Assembly: GCA_000496135.1 (NCBI GenBank) | Contig: KI542674.1 | Coordinates: 248,001-312,000, forward strand | Length of the DNA stretch: 64,000 bases | Direction: 5' to 3' | Source: Thermoplasmatales archaeon E-plasma | GTDB taxonomy: Archaea > Thermoplasmatota > Thermoplasmata > Thermoplasmatales > Thermoplasmataceae | Shown here: positions 27,342-37,400 of the stretch, one piece after another | Position numbering within the stretch: position 1 is the stretch's first letter | How the letters are laid out: the number at the start of each line of letters is the position of its first letter | Program-made: the position numbers and the translations under genes | Notes under the pieces: model-generated | What the model saw: only the letters and a program-made list of their open reading frames with translations | What the model was told of the DNA's origin: nothing | The model's database searches: none

Positions 27342-27393
27342 TGTCTGACAAATGTTAGAACACTTATAAAGATTTAGTTTTTGAACATGTCTG
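27342..27393. promoter_or_regulatory. Candidate RHH operator and promoter between the RHH and archaellin genes
   Basis: A palindrome TGTCTGACA lies at 27342-27350, right at the expected transcription start of the RHH gene, whose TATA-like box CTTATAAAG is at 27363-27371. The heptamer ATGTCTG occurs at 27341-27347 and again at 27387-27393. Such short direct and inverted half-sites are what RHH dimers bind, so autoregulation is plausible; binding is not shown. Confidence 0.35.
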
Positions 27394-27527
27394 TGAAAAA
27401 AATTCAACGATATTACCTACAGTGAACCTTACATCGTTTCAAATCTTAGTTTATACCAAAGAAAAAGTACTGCTTCATACAAAAAACGAATAAAAGGGCA
27501 TCCTGCAATATTTGTCTTGGTGTCTAC

Positions 27528-28277
27528 TTGAATAAAGTGATAAAAAGAGGAGTTGTAAAACTCCATAAGTTGTTCAGCCTGAAGGCGGACAGCAATGCGG
27601 AAACCGGAATCGGAACCCTGATTGTTTTTATAGCAATGGTTCTTGTTGCGGCAGTAGCAGCTGCTGTTTTAGTCACAACGGCTGGAAATCTGCAAACCCG
27701 TGCGACAGCTACTGGATCCCAGACCATAAATCAGGTCTCAACTGGATTGGTAATTAACTCAATCTGGGGAAATAACGCATATACAGGAAATTCTCCTGAA
27801 TCTGGGAATATAACACAAATTGCCATAATAGTGCAACCTAATTCGGGAAGTGGTGATATAAACCTTGCAAATACCACAATATCGTTAACATACCAGGGAT
27901 CATCTGCAATTTTGACATATGATTCCGGAGCCTATACAAATGTTGCCAACACATCTGCTACAGCTACATCCGGTACATCAAACATATTTAGCAAATCGTA
28001 TTTTAGTGGTTTCACTAGTACAGCAGCAAAAACGCAGTTCGGAATACTTGTTCTCAAGGACGTGTCTGGATCTTTTGCAAAAAGCTATCCAGTTCTGGCC
28101 CAGGGAGATGAGGTCGCATTGCTCATAAACGTGACGGCGGTCTTTAGTTTAACGGGGTCCGGGTTAAAGCCTGGTCAACTAGTAGTTGGAACTATAGTAC
28201 CACAAACAGGAGCGTCAGCCCAGATAGACTTCACAACACCACTGGCTTACACATCTAAAGTGTTGCAACTGGCCTGA
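27528..28277 (+). CDS. arlB: Archaellin (archaellum filament protein)
   Basis: Structural subunit of the archaeal motility filament, 249 residues from TTG 27528. The class III signal region contains the nearly invariant [22 protein letters not shown]. The prepilin peptidase should cut just before ETGIG, after a leader of about 28 residues, longer than usual. No ATG is available; TTG 27528 has a GGTG 5 bases upstream, and a second in-frame TTG at 27570 would give a more typical leader. The mature part is rich in Ser, Thr, Ala and Gly with N-x-T sequons (NIT, NTT, NVT), so glycosylation by AglB is likely. First gene of the archaellum operon and the only archaellin here. Confidence 0.93.
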   Translation: MNKVIKRGVVKLHKLFSLKADSNAETGIGTLIVFIAMVLVAAVAAAVLVTTAGNLQTRATATGSQTINQVSTGLVINSIWGNNAYTGNSPESGNITQIAIIVQPNSGSGDINLANTTISLTYQGSSAILTYDSGAYTNVANTSATATSGTSNIFSKSYFSGFTSTAAKTQFGILVLKDVSGSFAKSYPVLAQGDEVALLINVTAVFSLTGSGLKPGQLVVGTIVPQTGASAQIDFTTPLAYTSKVLQLA

Positions 28278-28300
28278 TCCAGTACTAGGAGCGTGAAGAA

Positions 28301-28810
28301 ATGGGTCTCTTTGACAAAATAAAAAATCCATTACACAAAGAGACCGCAGCAGCACAGCCGGTTCCGGGAATACAGGCTGCAAATATTGGCACTCCAGCCG
28401 GTCAAATGCAGTCTTTAACTCCTGGAACTCTAGAGCCTTCGCCGGAGCAGAAACTCATCGACGGCCTGAACAGGAGAATGGGAAACATGGAGAATGAAGT
28501 GGGAAAAATGTCAACCTTGCTGGAATCCCTTAAACGGGGGTTTCAGGAATCGGGTGATAAATTGACCATGATTTCAGAAAATGTGAAGATGGTGGTATCA
28601 CTATATGAAGTGGTATCCAAAGACTTCAACCCCTTCCTGGACAATACGCCAGATGAAATCAAGGAAATAACTGAGGAACTCAGAAAAGAGCTAATGGGAC
28701 TGAAAGCACTTATTGAATCTGCGCTCGATGATTTGAGGGAGCTCTACGGAACTCCTGATCTCAACCAGATCTTTAAGACAATCGAACAGGAGGATTTAAA
28801 TGATAAATGA
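28301..28810 (+). CDS. arlC: Archaellum accessory protein C
   Basis: Protein of 169 residues: a low-complexity Pro/Ala/Gln N-terminus, a coiled coil at about 55-100, and the ArlC signature VSLYEVVSKDFNPFLD. In other euryarchaea ArlC with ArlD/E forms a ring at the archaellum motor base and links it to the chemotaxis adaptor. SD AGGAGCG precedes the ATG. The 3' end overlaps arlD by 11 bases. Confidence 0.85.
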   Translation: MGLFDKIKNPLHKETAAAQPVPGIQAANIGTPAGQMQSLTPGTLEPSPEQKLIDGLNRRMGNMENEVGKMSTLLESLKRGFQESGDKLTMISENVKMVVSLYEVVSKDFNPFLDNTPDEIKEITEELRKELMGLKALIESALDDLRELYGTPDLNQIFKTIEQEDLNDK

Positions 28811-29489
28811 AGCAATGAAAGGATACGTTGAAGAAAAGATAAGGAATCTTTCGGAGCAAGCTCCGCATTTTGTCCTTGAAGAATTGAAACAGAGGATTGT
28901 TAACTCTCAAAAGAAGTTCTCCAAGGATGATATTGATGCACTCTTTCAGAGCATAACGGAAAACTATTCAGCGCAGAAAGAAAAATCCCTTGTTGGAAAA
29001 GTCGACAAGCTCTTTGATGAAATTTCCGCAATAGAGAAGATGCTCACTCCGGGAAAGTCTAGAAATCTTCAGGATAGTGACAGGAAAGATACAGAGAAAA
29101 AACCAAAACTGGTCGAAAGGCCTTTTTTAGCTCCAAAGCTGGAAAAGGTTGGAGATGATGTCGTATCACTTGTCATTGCCTTGAGGTGGCTTGAGTTCCT
29201 GCTGGATAACTATGGCCCTGAGAACACTCTCGATGTCCTGGATTATTATGAGAATCTAGGATGGATATCCTCAACAGTTAAGGAACAGATGACACGGTTC
29301 ACCAAAATGACCGGGATGCTTGGACCGGTACAGGAATATAAGATCAAACCTACTATCCAGGATCACGTCATAACCATGCTGTTCATCGAAAAGCTTAACG
29401 GGGAAGAGGTAAACAGAGAGCTAATAGAAACACTGGAAAGAGAGTTTAGAAGCCTTAAGAAGGGGGTTGACGAACTTTATGGGATTTAG
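28800..29489 (+). CDS. arlD: Archaellum accessory protein D/E
   Basis: Protein of 229 residues. Its N-terminal half is helical and charged. Residues about 115-165 carry the ArlD/E domain (LRWLEFLLDNYGPENTL, then DVLDYYENLGWIS). A strong SD (AGGAGG) lies within the end of arlC, so the two are translationally coupled. Expected to sit at the cytoplasmic base of the motor with ArlC. Its end overlaps the arlF start region. Confidence 0.85.
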   Translation: MINEAMKGYVEEKIRNLSEQAPHFVLEELKQRIVNSQKKFSKDDIDALFQSITENYSAQKEKSLVGKVDKLFDEISAIEKMLTPGKSRNLQDSDRKDTEKKPKLVERPFLAPKLEKVGDDVVSLVIALRWLEFLLDNYGPENTLDVLDYYENLGWISSTVKEQMTRFTKMTGMLGPVQEYKIKPTIQDHVITMLFIEKLNGEEVNRELIETLEREFRSLKKGVDELYGI

Positions 29490-29901
29490 CTATGCAGTTG
29501 CTGTGGTAATTTTGCTAAGCTCCTCCCTCATTTTTTTTGGTTTAGTTTACGATCAATTTCAAACTGGCAATGTTCAGCTTGATAATTCACTTTCGAATAA
29601 AAATAAGATTATATGTGGACTTGAAAATTCAAAGGTTTCAGTGTCCAATTACTCCGTGAATAAAGGAGTTTCCGGGTTTAATATAACCATAAATATGACA
29701 AACAATGGTAGTGTGGCACTTACTATGTCACAATCAAATGTGCTGGTAAATGGTACGGAAGTAAATTTCATTTACTCAAGTAATTATTTTCTTCCACTAA
29801 TGAAGGAATCAATATCTATGAGCTATCCAAGCGGTAATGCTTCCGTTTTAATCATATTCAACACAGGATATGAAAAATACATTCAGGTGGTTTTCAAATG
29901 A
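29479..29901 (+). CDS. arlF: Archaellum stator protein F
   Basis: Membrane-anchored protein of 140 residues beginning MGFSYAVAVVILLSSSLIFF, a single N-terminal transmembrane segment followed by an extracellular beta-sandwich domain. ArlF and ArlG form the stator that binds the cell-surface layer. A longer frame from TTG 29467 exists, but ATG 29479 stands 8 bases after AGGGGGTTGA and matches the family start. Overlaps arlG by 4 bases. Confidence 0.85.
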   Translation: MGFSYAVAVVILLSSSLIFFGLVYDQFQTGNVQLDNSLSNKNKIICGLENSKVSVSNYSVNKGVSGFNITINMTNNGSVALTMSQSNVLVNGTEVNFIYSSNYFLPLMKESISMSYPSGNASVLIIFNTGYEKYIQVVFK

Positions 29902-30350
29902 GTTCAACCGGAATATCTGAACTCATATTTTTTATTGCTACGCTAATAGTAACTGCTTCTGTGGTTGGTGCACTTGCATACCAGACATCAGATCTTACCA
30001 TTGGTATGAAAAACTCGTCCACTCAGGTTTCTTCCATGCTGGATGATAATTTCAAAATAATCAATGACCCATCCCAGATACCATACAAGCAGGGAACTGG
30101 ATATACTTTCTACATTAAGAATATTGGAACTCAGGCCTTTTATTTTACAAATAACACTGTAAACGTCATGATCAATGGAAGTGAAATTCTGAATTCTCAG
30201 TTACTCTTCAGCAATCCCGGGAATAATGGAAGTTTATCACCTGGACAGGTGGGTACAATTGTTGCAAATGTTACACTCTCTCCTGGTTATTACACATTGA
30301 CAATAACAATATATAATGGAATCAGCAAACAGCTAATTTTTGAGGTGTGA
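29898..30350 (+). CDS. arlG: Archaellum stator protein G
   Basis: Protein of 150 residues with the conserved N-terminus STGISELIFFIATLIVTASVVG, a membrane anchor preceding an extracellular beta-sandwich. Partner of ArlF in anchoring the motor to the envelope. The start codon overlaps the arlF stop (ATGA). Several N-x-S/T sequons lie in the external domain. Confidence 0.88.
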   Translation: MSSTGISELIFFIATLIVTASVVGALAYQTSDLTIGMKNSSTQVSSMLDDNFKIINDPSQIPYKQGTGYTFYIKNIGTQAFYFTNNTVNVMINGSEILNSQLLFSNPGNNGSLSPGQVGTIVANVTLSPGYYTLTITIYNGISKQLIFEV

Positions 30351-30352
30351 AA

Positions 30353-31024
30353 ATGTATTTGAATTTTGGATTGGAAAGCGATGAACTTGAAAAAAGAATG
30401 GGAGGTGGTCTGTACCAGGGGCAGATAATTACTGTTATGGGGGGGGTTGGTGATGGAAAAACTCTTTTTTCCATAAGATTGGCCTATGGCCTTGTTAAAA
30501 ATGGAAATACTATTGCATATATTTCCTCTCAATTTCCAATTAGAGAGTTTATATCAGAGAGCGAAACGCTTGGATATCCACTCTTTGATTCCATAATGAG
30601 CGACAGGGTTACTTACCTTACATCTGTTTTTGTGCTTATGAGGGCAAGGAAACCTAACATTGAAGAGATACTTTTGAACCGGAAAATTGTGGAAAAGAAT
30701 GTGGTGATTCTGGATTCACTTCAGGAGGGAATGTTCAAAGATTTTGAACCTGTTCAGTTTTACAGTTCCCTCAGGAAGTTTTCAGAGGGAAGAATAGTAA
30801 TGGTTACATTGAACCCTTCAGATTTTGATGAGCAGACCTTACTTAAAATACACCAGCTTTCAACGACTGTGATCAGCCTGAATTCCAAGGATATGCTTGG
30901 TGAGAGAAAGCACATCATAGATCTGATAAAATTTCCAATGGCAAGGCACAGTTTTCAGCAGACAATTCCTTACAGGATTGAACCTGGAAGGGGCCTTATT
31001 GTGGAAATATCCAGCGTGTCCTGA
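30353..31024 (+). CDS. arlH: Archaellum ATP-binding protein H
   Basis: KaiC/RecA-like protein of 223 residues. Walker A is GGVGDGKT (about residues 31-38) and the Walker B strand VVILDSLQEG. ArlH binds ATP and the ArlI motor and acts as a regulatory switch. ATG 30353 with GAGGTGTGA just upstream is chosen over GTG 30347. Confidence 0.9.
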   Translation: MYLNFGLESDELEKRMGGGLYQGQIITVMGGVGDGKTLFSIRLAYGLVKNGNTIAYISSQFPIREFISESETLGYPLFDSIMSDRVTYLTSVFVLMRARKPNIEEILLNRKIVEKNVVILDSLQEGMFKDFEPVQFYSSLRKFSEGRIVMVTLNPSDFDEQTLLKIHQLSTTVISLNSKDMLGERKHIIDLIKFPMARHSFQQTIPYRIEPGRGLIVEISSVS

Positions 31025-31033
31025 GGGGAAAAG

Positions 31034-32653
31034 ATGGAAGCAGGAATAAGATCAGATACTCTGGAGCAAGCGGTTAGCAGGAATCCACACCTGTACAACC
31101 ACCTTGTGAAATACAGAAATGAAAGACAAAGAACACCAAATTTTGTTACTGTTCCGGACTCATCGATGAAATCGCTCAAGGAATTTGATATTATCTATCC
31201 AGTGGGCGATCCTATTTTTATTCATGTTTATAGAATTGATGGTGAGCAATTCTATGAAACTATAGAACCGGAAATGTCAATGGAAGAATCTGATTTTCTT
31301 GAAAAGGTTCTTGAACTCATACTGCAGAGAGCTGCAGAATTTCCTGCTCCAAAAAATGAAAGTGAACTGGAAAAAAGCATAGATATCCTGTTCTCTAAGG
31401 TAGTATCTGTGGGAGGATCTAACAAAATTTCCGGTTCCAGAGCAACGGTTACTCAGGAGTTTTTCCCAAGACTGTTATACCATCTCAAAAGGGATGTTGT
31501 TGGGCTTGGGCCGATTGAACCGCTTATCAGAGACCCGAATATAGAAGATATCAGTGGAATTGGACCTTCTGACGTATTTATTGTTCATAAAATATTTGAT
31601 ACATTGAAAACATCCATAGTTTTCGGCAGTATGGAGAGACTCTCCACGTATTCAAAGAGGTTGAGTGAGCGAATAGGGAGACCGGTCAGCGATAAGGTGC
31701 CCATTGTGGATGCTACACTTCCTGACGGTTCGCGATTATCGATTGTATATAGCAGCGATGTTTCCATAAGGGGTCCGAGTTTTACAATCAGGAAATTCTC
31801 AGATATTCCCATCAGTATAATTCAACTTGTGAAATATAACACCATGTCGGCCGAGGAGGCTGCTTACCTCTGGTTGGCTCTTGAATATGGCCAGAGTATT
31901 TTTGTTTGCGGTGAGACTGCAAGCGGAAAAACAACTGTGGTAAACGCGCTTGTGCCATTTATAAGACCTGAATCGAAGATATTCAGTGCGGAAGATACCC
32001 CGGAAATCAGATGTCCCCAACCTGCATGGCAGCAGCTTGTTACCAGGGAAAGAGGTGCTGAGGAAAGCAGAGTAACGCTTTTTGATCTGCTAAAAACTGC
32101 ATTGAGGTCAAGGCCCAATTACATCATTGTTGGAGAAATAAGAGGTGCAGAAGGATCAATGGCATTTCAGGCCATGCAAACCGGTCATCCTGTCATAGCA
32201 ACATTTCACGCAGCATCTGTCAAGAGAATGATACAGAGATTTACAGGTACGCCAATCAATATACCGGTTACGTTTATGGATAACCTTAATATTGCGCTTA
32301 TCCAGCAGGCTGTATATGTGAATGGAAAATTTTTAAGGAGAACTACAAGCATAAATGAAATAGAAGGCTATTATGAAGAATTAAACGGTGTTTCAACAAA
32401 ACAGGTGTTCCAGTGGGACCCAACGACTGATAAGCACCTTTTCAGAGGTATGAACAATTCGTATATACTTGAAAGAAGAATTGCCCAGACGGCTGGTCTT
32501 GCTGATCCAAAAATCATTTATGATGAGCTGTTTAAGAGGGCCAGAATAATAGAACTGCTGATCAAGAGAAATCTTAACAGCTACTTTGAGGTGTTTGAAA
32601 GCATAAAGAAATTCTATCATCAGGGAGAGGGGGCTATCCTGGCAGGTAATTAG
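31034..32653 (+). CDS. arlI: Archaellum motor ATPase I
   Basis: Type II/IV secretion-family ATPase of 539 residues that drives archaellum assembly and rotation. Walker A is GETASGKTT at about 293-301, the Asp/Glu box with VGEIRGAEG near 366-374, and the His box TGHPVIATFHA follows. The N-terminal 200 residues are the usual variable region. SD GGGGAAAAG precedes the ATG; arlJ begins 1 base after its stop. Confidence 0.95.
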   Translation: MEAGIRSDTLEQAVSRNPHLYNHLVKYRNERQRTPNFVTVPDSSMKSLKEFDIIYPVGDPIFIHVYRIDGEQFYETIEPEMSMEESDFLEKVLELILQRAAEFPAPKNESELEKSIDILFSKVVSVGGSNKISGSRATVTQEFFPRLLYHLKRDVVGLGPIEPLIRDPNIEDISGIGPSDVFIVHKIFDTLKTSIVFGSMERLSTYSKRLSERIGRPVSDKVPIVDATLPDGSRLSIVYSSDVSIRGPSFTIRKFSDIPISIIQLVKYNTMSAEEAAYLWLALEYGQSIFVCGETASGKTTVVNALVPFIRPESKIFSAEDTPEIRCPQPAWQQLVTRERGAEESRVTLFDLLKTALRSRPNYIIVGEIRGAEGSMAFQAMQTGHPVIATFHAASVKRMIQRFTGTPINIPVTFMDNLNIALIQQAVYVNGKFLRRTTSINEIEGYYEELNGVSTKQVFQWDPTTDKHLFRGMNNSYILERRIAQTAGLADPKIIYDELFKRARIIELLIKRNLNSYFEVFESIKKFYHQGEGAILAGN

Positions 32654-32654
32654 C

Positions 32655-34301
32655 ATGCATGAGGCTAAACGTCTTGGAGCTTTAACCGGTATTGAATTCA
32701 GTACAAAGGGCGTTGCAGTTGTATTGATCTTTACGCTGATATCTGCAATATTTTTTCCTTTGTATATTGAAACAAAAAGTACAGATTATGTGATTCTTGC
32801 TTCAATATCCATGTCCATGCTCCTCTATGGCCTATTAAATCCAATAGTTCAGAGACAGAACAGGAAAATAAACATTGATGGATCAATACCTTTCTTTATT
32901 ACAGCATTTGCAACACTGGCAGTCAGCGGAGCAGACAGGGTAGAGATACTGAAAATACTGGCAAGAAAAGAAAAACTGGGTTATATAAACGAAGAACTCA
33001 AAAAGATTGTAAATCTTACTCAAAACTGGAAAATGAGCCTGGGAGAAATATCTAACTTCCTGGCAGAAAGGACTCCAAGTGATCTTTTTGCCGATTTCCT
33101 TTCAAGACTGGGGCAGGCAACAGACAGTGGTCAGAATTTCGAGGAATTTTTAAAAACAGAAACCAGCACTGTAATGGCTAACTATGAAAATAACTATGTT
33201 TCCGCCTTATATTCTTTTGATCTTTTCAAAGATATATACATTTCAATGCTTCTGGCTTTTGCTTTTATGATAGCTTTCATCATGATAATGCCCATTCTAA
33301 TCCCGGTAAATATGGATGTAATGATGATACTTGCAATACTGGCCATGGTAATGGGGGAGAGTATGATTGTAGTTGGTATCAAAACCGTGCTTCCCTATGA
33401 TCCAATCTGGCAAAGGACCGGTATTAGGACAAACACTGAGACAGTTCTGAAGATCTGGTTTTTGGGTTTCGGGTTAATGACATTAGGACTTCTTGCAGTA
33501 TTTTTCCTTACCCCGTTTTTTTCATCCGTTCCTTTTTACTTACTGTTTGCAATTGCCATAACACCCCTTGCAATACCAAGCATAATAGGATCAAATACTG
33601 AGAAAGAAATTATGAAAAAGGAGGATATGTTTGGAAGTTTCATCAGGGCACTTTCAGGATCTGCATCTTCCAGAGGAAATATTATAATAGAGGCACTCGG
33701 GGAAATTCAACTTCATGATTTTGGTAAGTTGACAAAAAATATAAGAGATTTATACAAGAGGCTTGTCTATAGAATCAACACTCTAATTGCATGGAAAGAT
33801 TTCAGTGCTGATACGGAATCCAGACTTGTAGAGGTGTTTTCTGAATCATTTTCAGAAAGTCTGGAACTGGGATCTGATGCACAGAAATGCGGAGATATAG
33901 TTGCTGATAACTTCGATCGCGTAACAAGAATGAGGAAAAGGAGGCATTCCAGTATCAGCAGTTTCATTGGGGTTATGTACGGTATTTCTGCAGGTCTTGC
34001 CTTTGCTCTCTCCATATCATATGCCATATTGGGATTTATTGGAGGAATTTTCAGCACATTCCCAACCAGTTTTATAAATGATCTGGGAATTTTCGTTGCC
34101 CAACCTACAAACACAATGTTCACAGTTGAGCTGTTCATTGTCATTATTCTGTTTATGCATGCTTTTGTTGCAGGTACTGCACTGAAGGTCGGAGATGGTG
34201 GCAAACTGATTCATGGACTCCACCATTTTGTGGCTATGGTATGGCTCATATCGATCACAATGATCGGAACCAATATCGTAGTTTCCCATTTGCTGATCTG
34301 A
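32655..34301 (+). CDS. arlJ: Archaellum membrane platform protein J
   Basis: Polytopic membrane protein of 548 residues with two T2SF-type domains. Hydrophobic helices occur near residues 20-60, 195-250, 270-315 and at the C-terminus (440-545). ArlJ is the only integral platform protein and transmits ArlI movement to the filament. It is the last gene of the eight-gene archaellum operon. Confidence 0.93.
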   Translation: MHEAKRLGALTGIEFSTKGVAVVLIFTLISAIFFPLYIETKSTDYVILASISMSMLLYGLLNPIVQRQNRKINIDGSIPFFITAFATLAVSGADRVEILKILARKEKLGYINEELKKIVNLTQNWKMSLGEISNFLAERTPSDLFADFLSRLGQATDSGQNFEEFLKTETSTVMANYENNYVSALYSFDLFKDIYISMLLAFAFMIAFIMIMPILIPVNMDVMMILAILAMVMGESMIVVGIKTVLPYDPIWQRTGIRTNTETVLKIWFLGFGLMTLGLLAVFFLTPFFSSVPFYLLFAIAITPLAIPSIIGSNTEKEIMKKEDMFGSFIRALSGSASSRGNIIIEALGEIQLHDFGKLTKNIRDLYKRLVYRINTLIAWKDFSADTESRLVEVFSESFSESLELGSDAQKCGDIVADNFDRVTRMRKRRHSSISSFIGVMYGISAGLAFALSISYAILGFIGGIFSTFPTSFINDLGIFVAQPTNTMFTVELFIVIILFMHAFVAGTALKVGDGGKLIHGLHHFVAMVWLISITMIGTNIVVSHLLI

Positions 34302-34451
34302 ACAGTACACTTAAGGAATAAGCGTTCAGTAAGCACTATGCAAACGATGCTGGAAATCGGTTCTCTATCAATTCCGCTATTGATTACAATCTCGAAATTA
34401 TACATATGCATGAATTATTTGGATTTAGAAGACGCATAAAGATGTGCAAAG

Positions 34452-34462
34452 TAATATATAAC
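34452..34462 (+). promoter_or_regulatory. TATA-like box of a leaderless gene
   Basis: TAATATATAAC centred about 26 bases before ATG 34483, with no SD between. Indicates that the repeat protein is transcribed separately from the archaellum operon. Confidence 0.5.
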
Positions 34463-34482
34463 TTTAATATTGTAGTAATTCG

Positions 34483-37400
34483 ATGGCAGATGAACCAGCA
34501 AATGCAGTTTCAGACAAAAGAGTGTTATCTGCACTGGATAGTGTAATAAAATCCAATAATTCAAGTGAGAAAGGTGAAAGATTAAAATCTCTTTTAAAAC
34601 TTTTAAACGAACTGGAAGTTCAGAAGGTATTTCAGACCAATGAAAAGGCAAGAGAAAAGCTTTCAATAATTGCTGATTCCATTGTTTTAAATTACCCGGA
34701 ACTCGCGGATCCAGAAATTATAGAGACGTTTATGCATGCAGACATGCGCAGGGAAAATCTTATTCTGGATTATATGAAATCCATCGTCATGACCAGCAAT
34801 CGTGAACTTGCGGCAAAATTCCTGAAGAGTGAAACGATTATACCAGGTCTTCCCACTTCTTCTGATCTTATGAAGAAAATGGCCTTTATGACAGATGATT
34901 ATGAACACGCCTCCATAATATTTTCGATGAACGGGAGGTTTGACAGAGAACTCTTTTCCGAGTATGTATCTGGAAGACAGACAGAGGTAATTAATTCCAT
35001 AATAATAAAAAATTTCAAAGAAAAAGGAAAATTTTTGGAACTTGCCGAGTTTTTAAAACTTTTACGAATTGCCACCGGTAACCCTGCCTACACCATTGAA
35101 CTGGCCTCCACCATGAAGAGGCTAGGAGACATTAACGGAATGAAGGATGTTCTAAGCAGCATTGATATAAGGAAAATAGATGAAAGTGCACAGAAACATT
35201 CCCTCGCTGAATTATACAATCAGGCAGGTGAAAATGAGCTTGCCCTGAATATTTCAAATGAACTGCTAAACTCAGGTTTTGAAACTCAGGAGATTATAAT
35301 TGTAAAAGCAAAGTCGCTTCTCTCACTGGACAGACCGGAGGAATGCCTTTATTTTCTGCAGCAAAAAGAGGCAGTGTGCAAAAAGAGTGAAGAGTTGCTT
35401 ATCCTGTTATGCAAAGCAGGAGAGCAAATCAATAACTACAGAGTCCCACTGGATATTTTAACGGATGTGCAGGATATAATTCAGAAGAATCAATTTCTCT
35501 GGAAATATTTTATCATATTTCTGGCTAGAGATTCAAAGTTCGATCTTGCAAACAAAAAACTGTCTGAGATGGAGAAGCAGTTTCAGGATTCAAGGGAGGT
35601 ACTTGAAGCAAGACTATTCATACAATCTACCCTGAATAAGGAATCTGATGCCATTAACACCGCTCAAAGGATATTTGAAAATGATCCCGGCGATGATAAA
35701 TCTGCAAGGCTGCTTTTGAATGCTCTGTATTCTAACAAAAACTATAAACAATTCATAGAATTTTATGATAAGGCAATCAATGATTCAATAATTTCCCAAT
35801 TCAGGTCCATGGCTGCTTCGGCTCATCTGTTTGTTAATGGCGTGGCCGACATGGTACAGTATGTGAAGAAATATTCTGTAAATATTTCTGAAGCACATCT
35901 TGTGGATGCCCTCATAGAATCCATAAGGACAGAAGAACAGATAAAAGAGATTCAGAGATTGAAAGACTTTGTCTCCATGTCAGAAATTGAAATAGTTAAC
36001 TCAATAATCGCATGGGCAAAAGGAATTCTATTTGACACTGAGGGATTAAGAGATATAGTCATTGTTTCCTGTTCAGAAAAACTTTCCGCCATAATTAGCC
36101 TTCGATCAATTATGATCGACACAAATTCAAATATTGATCAGAATATATACAAGTGCGGCAAAAATATCATTGACTCCATAAAAGAAACTATTGCATCCAT
36201 TAAAAAGGGAGCAGTTCTTAAGAATATCGAAGATTATCCTTACCTTAACTACCCAAATACACAGACCCTTATTTCTGTGAAAAGGTTTAAGGAAGCCTCA
36301 GAAACACTGATTAAAGCCACCAATCCAAGAAACCCTGACCCTTACTACTATTATCTGGAGGGAGTAATTTCAGGAGCTCAGGGTAACACAGGTGTTGCTT
36401 CCAAAAACCTGGAAAAGGCTCTTTCCATGTTGGATTCAGCAACTTTTAGAAGTTATCTTCTCAGGGAATATATGAAAGCGGGAGATGATAAACGTGCTAT
36501 TGCAGAGACTGAAAAGATAATAAAAATGGCTGGCTTCGATGCTCTTCCTTTTTCTGAGATATATGAATTTTCAAGGAAGATGTCCGCTGACTTCTGCAGC
36601 AATATAATTGATCTTTTTGATTATTCTGGAAAAGATAATATTTACACAATGAGAATTAGAAGAGACCATTACATTGAAATCATGGATGATCCCAGGGCCA
36701 TAGAACTTTCTAAAAATATAATTTCAATGAAAGAAAGGAACGCCAGAGATGTGATGACTTACCTTGCAGTATTAAAGAGATCCGGAAAAGGATCCATGAT
36801 TGAAGAGGTCATTGAAATCCTCTCTGGAACTGATTTGAATGGAGAGATTCATGCAAGTTTTGGAGACTATTATCAATCAAAGGGAGAATTTGAAAACGCA
36901 ATATATCATTATGATAAAGCTGATGCGGACGGGTTTGACCCGGACAGGATGCCGGGTTATGCTGACTGCCTTATTGAACTTGGGAAATACGGCGATGCCT
37001 CGAAAGTTATTTCCAGAATGAAAGAAAAGGGAATTCTGGAAGTAAAGTTGTATCTAAGATCAGGAGAGATAGAAAAGATAATAAATATACTGAGAAACAA
37101 GAAGAACAGAGCTACTTCAGATGATGAGATCTATTCCTTTATTGCCTTAACTCTCTGGAAAAATTCTGAGGTCAGAAATAGCCTCATTTCCCTCTATGAA
37201 AGAGACGGGAATCCAGTTCTCGGAAAGTTAATAGCCAGGAAACTGCTTGATTCCAGAGAAACAGAAAAAGCGATTCAGATTATGAGGAATATCCTGAAAA
37301 ACGCTCCAAACGACATTGAAAACGTTATTATGCTTTGCGAAACACTGGCAAAACTAGCTAGGGAGGAAGAGGCAAATGTAATATTAAAGAAGCTTCTTAA

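Noticed and set aside
27330-27407. Upstream extension of the RHH gene to 27407
   Set aside because: Crosses the promoter-like and palindromic elements, lacks an SD, and has an atypical sequence; the internal ATGs have GAGG at proper spacing.
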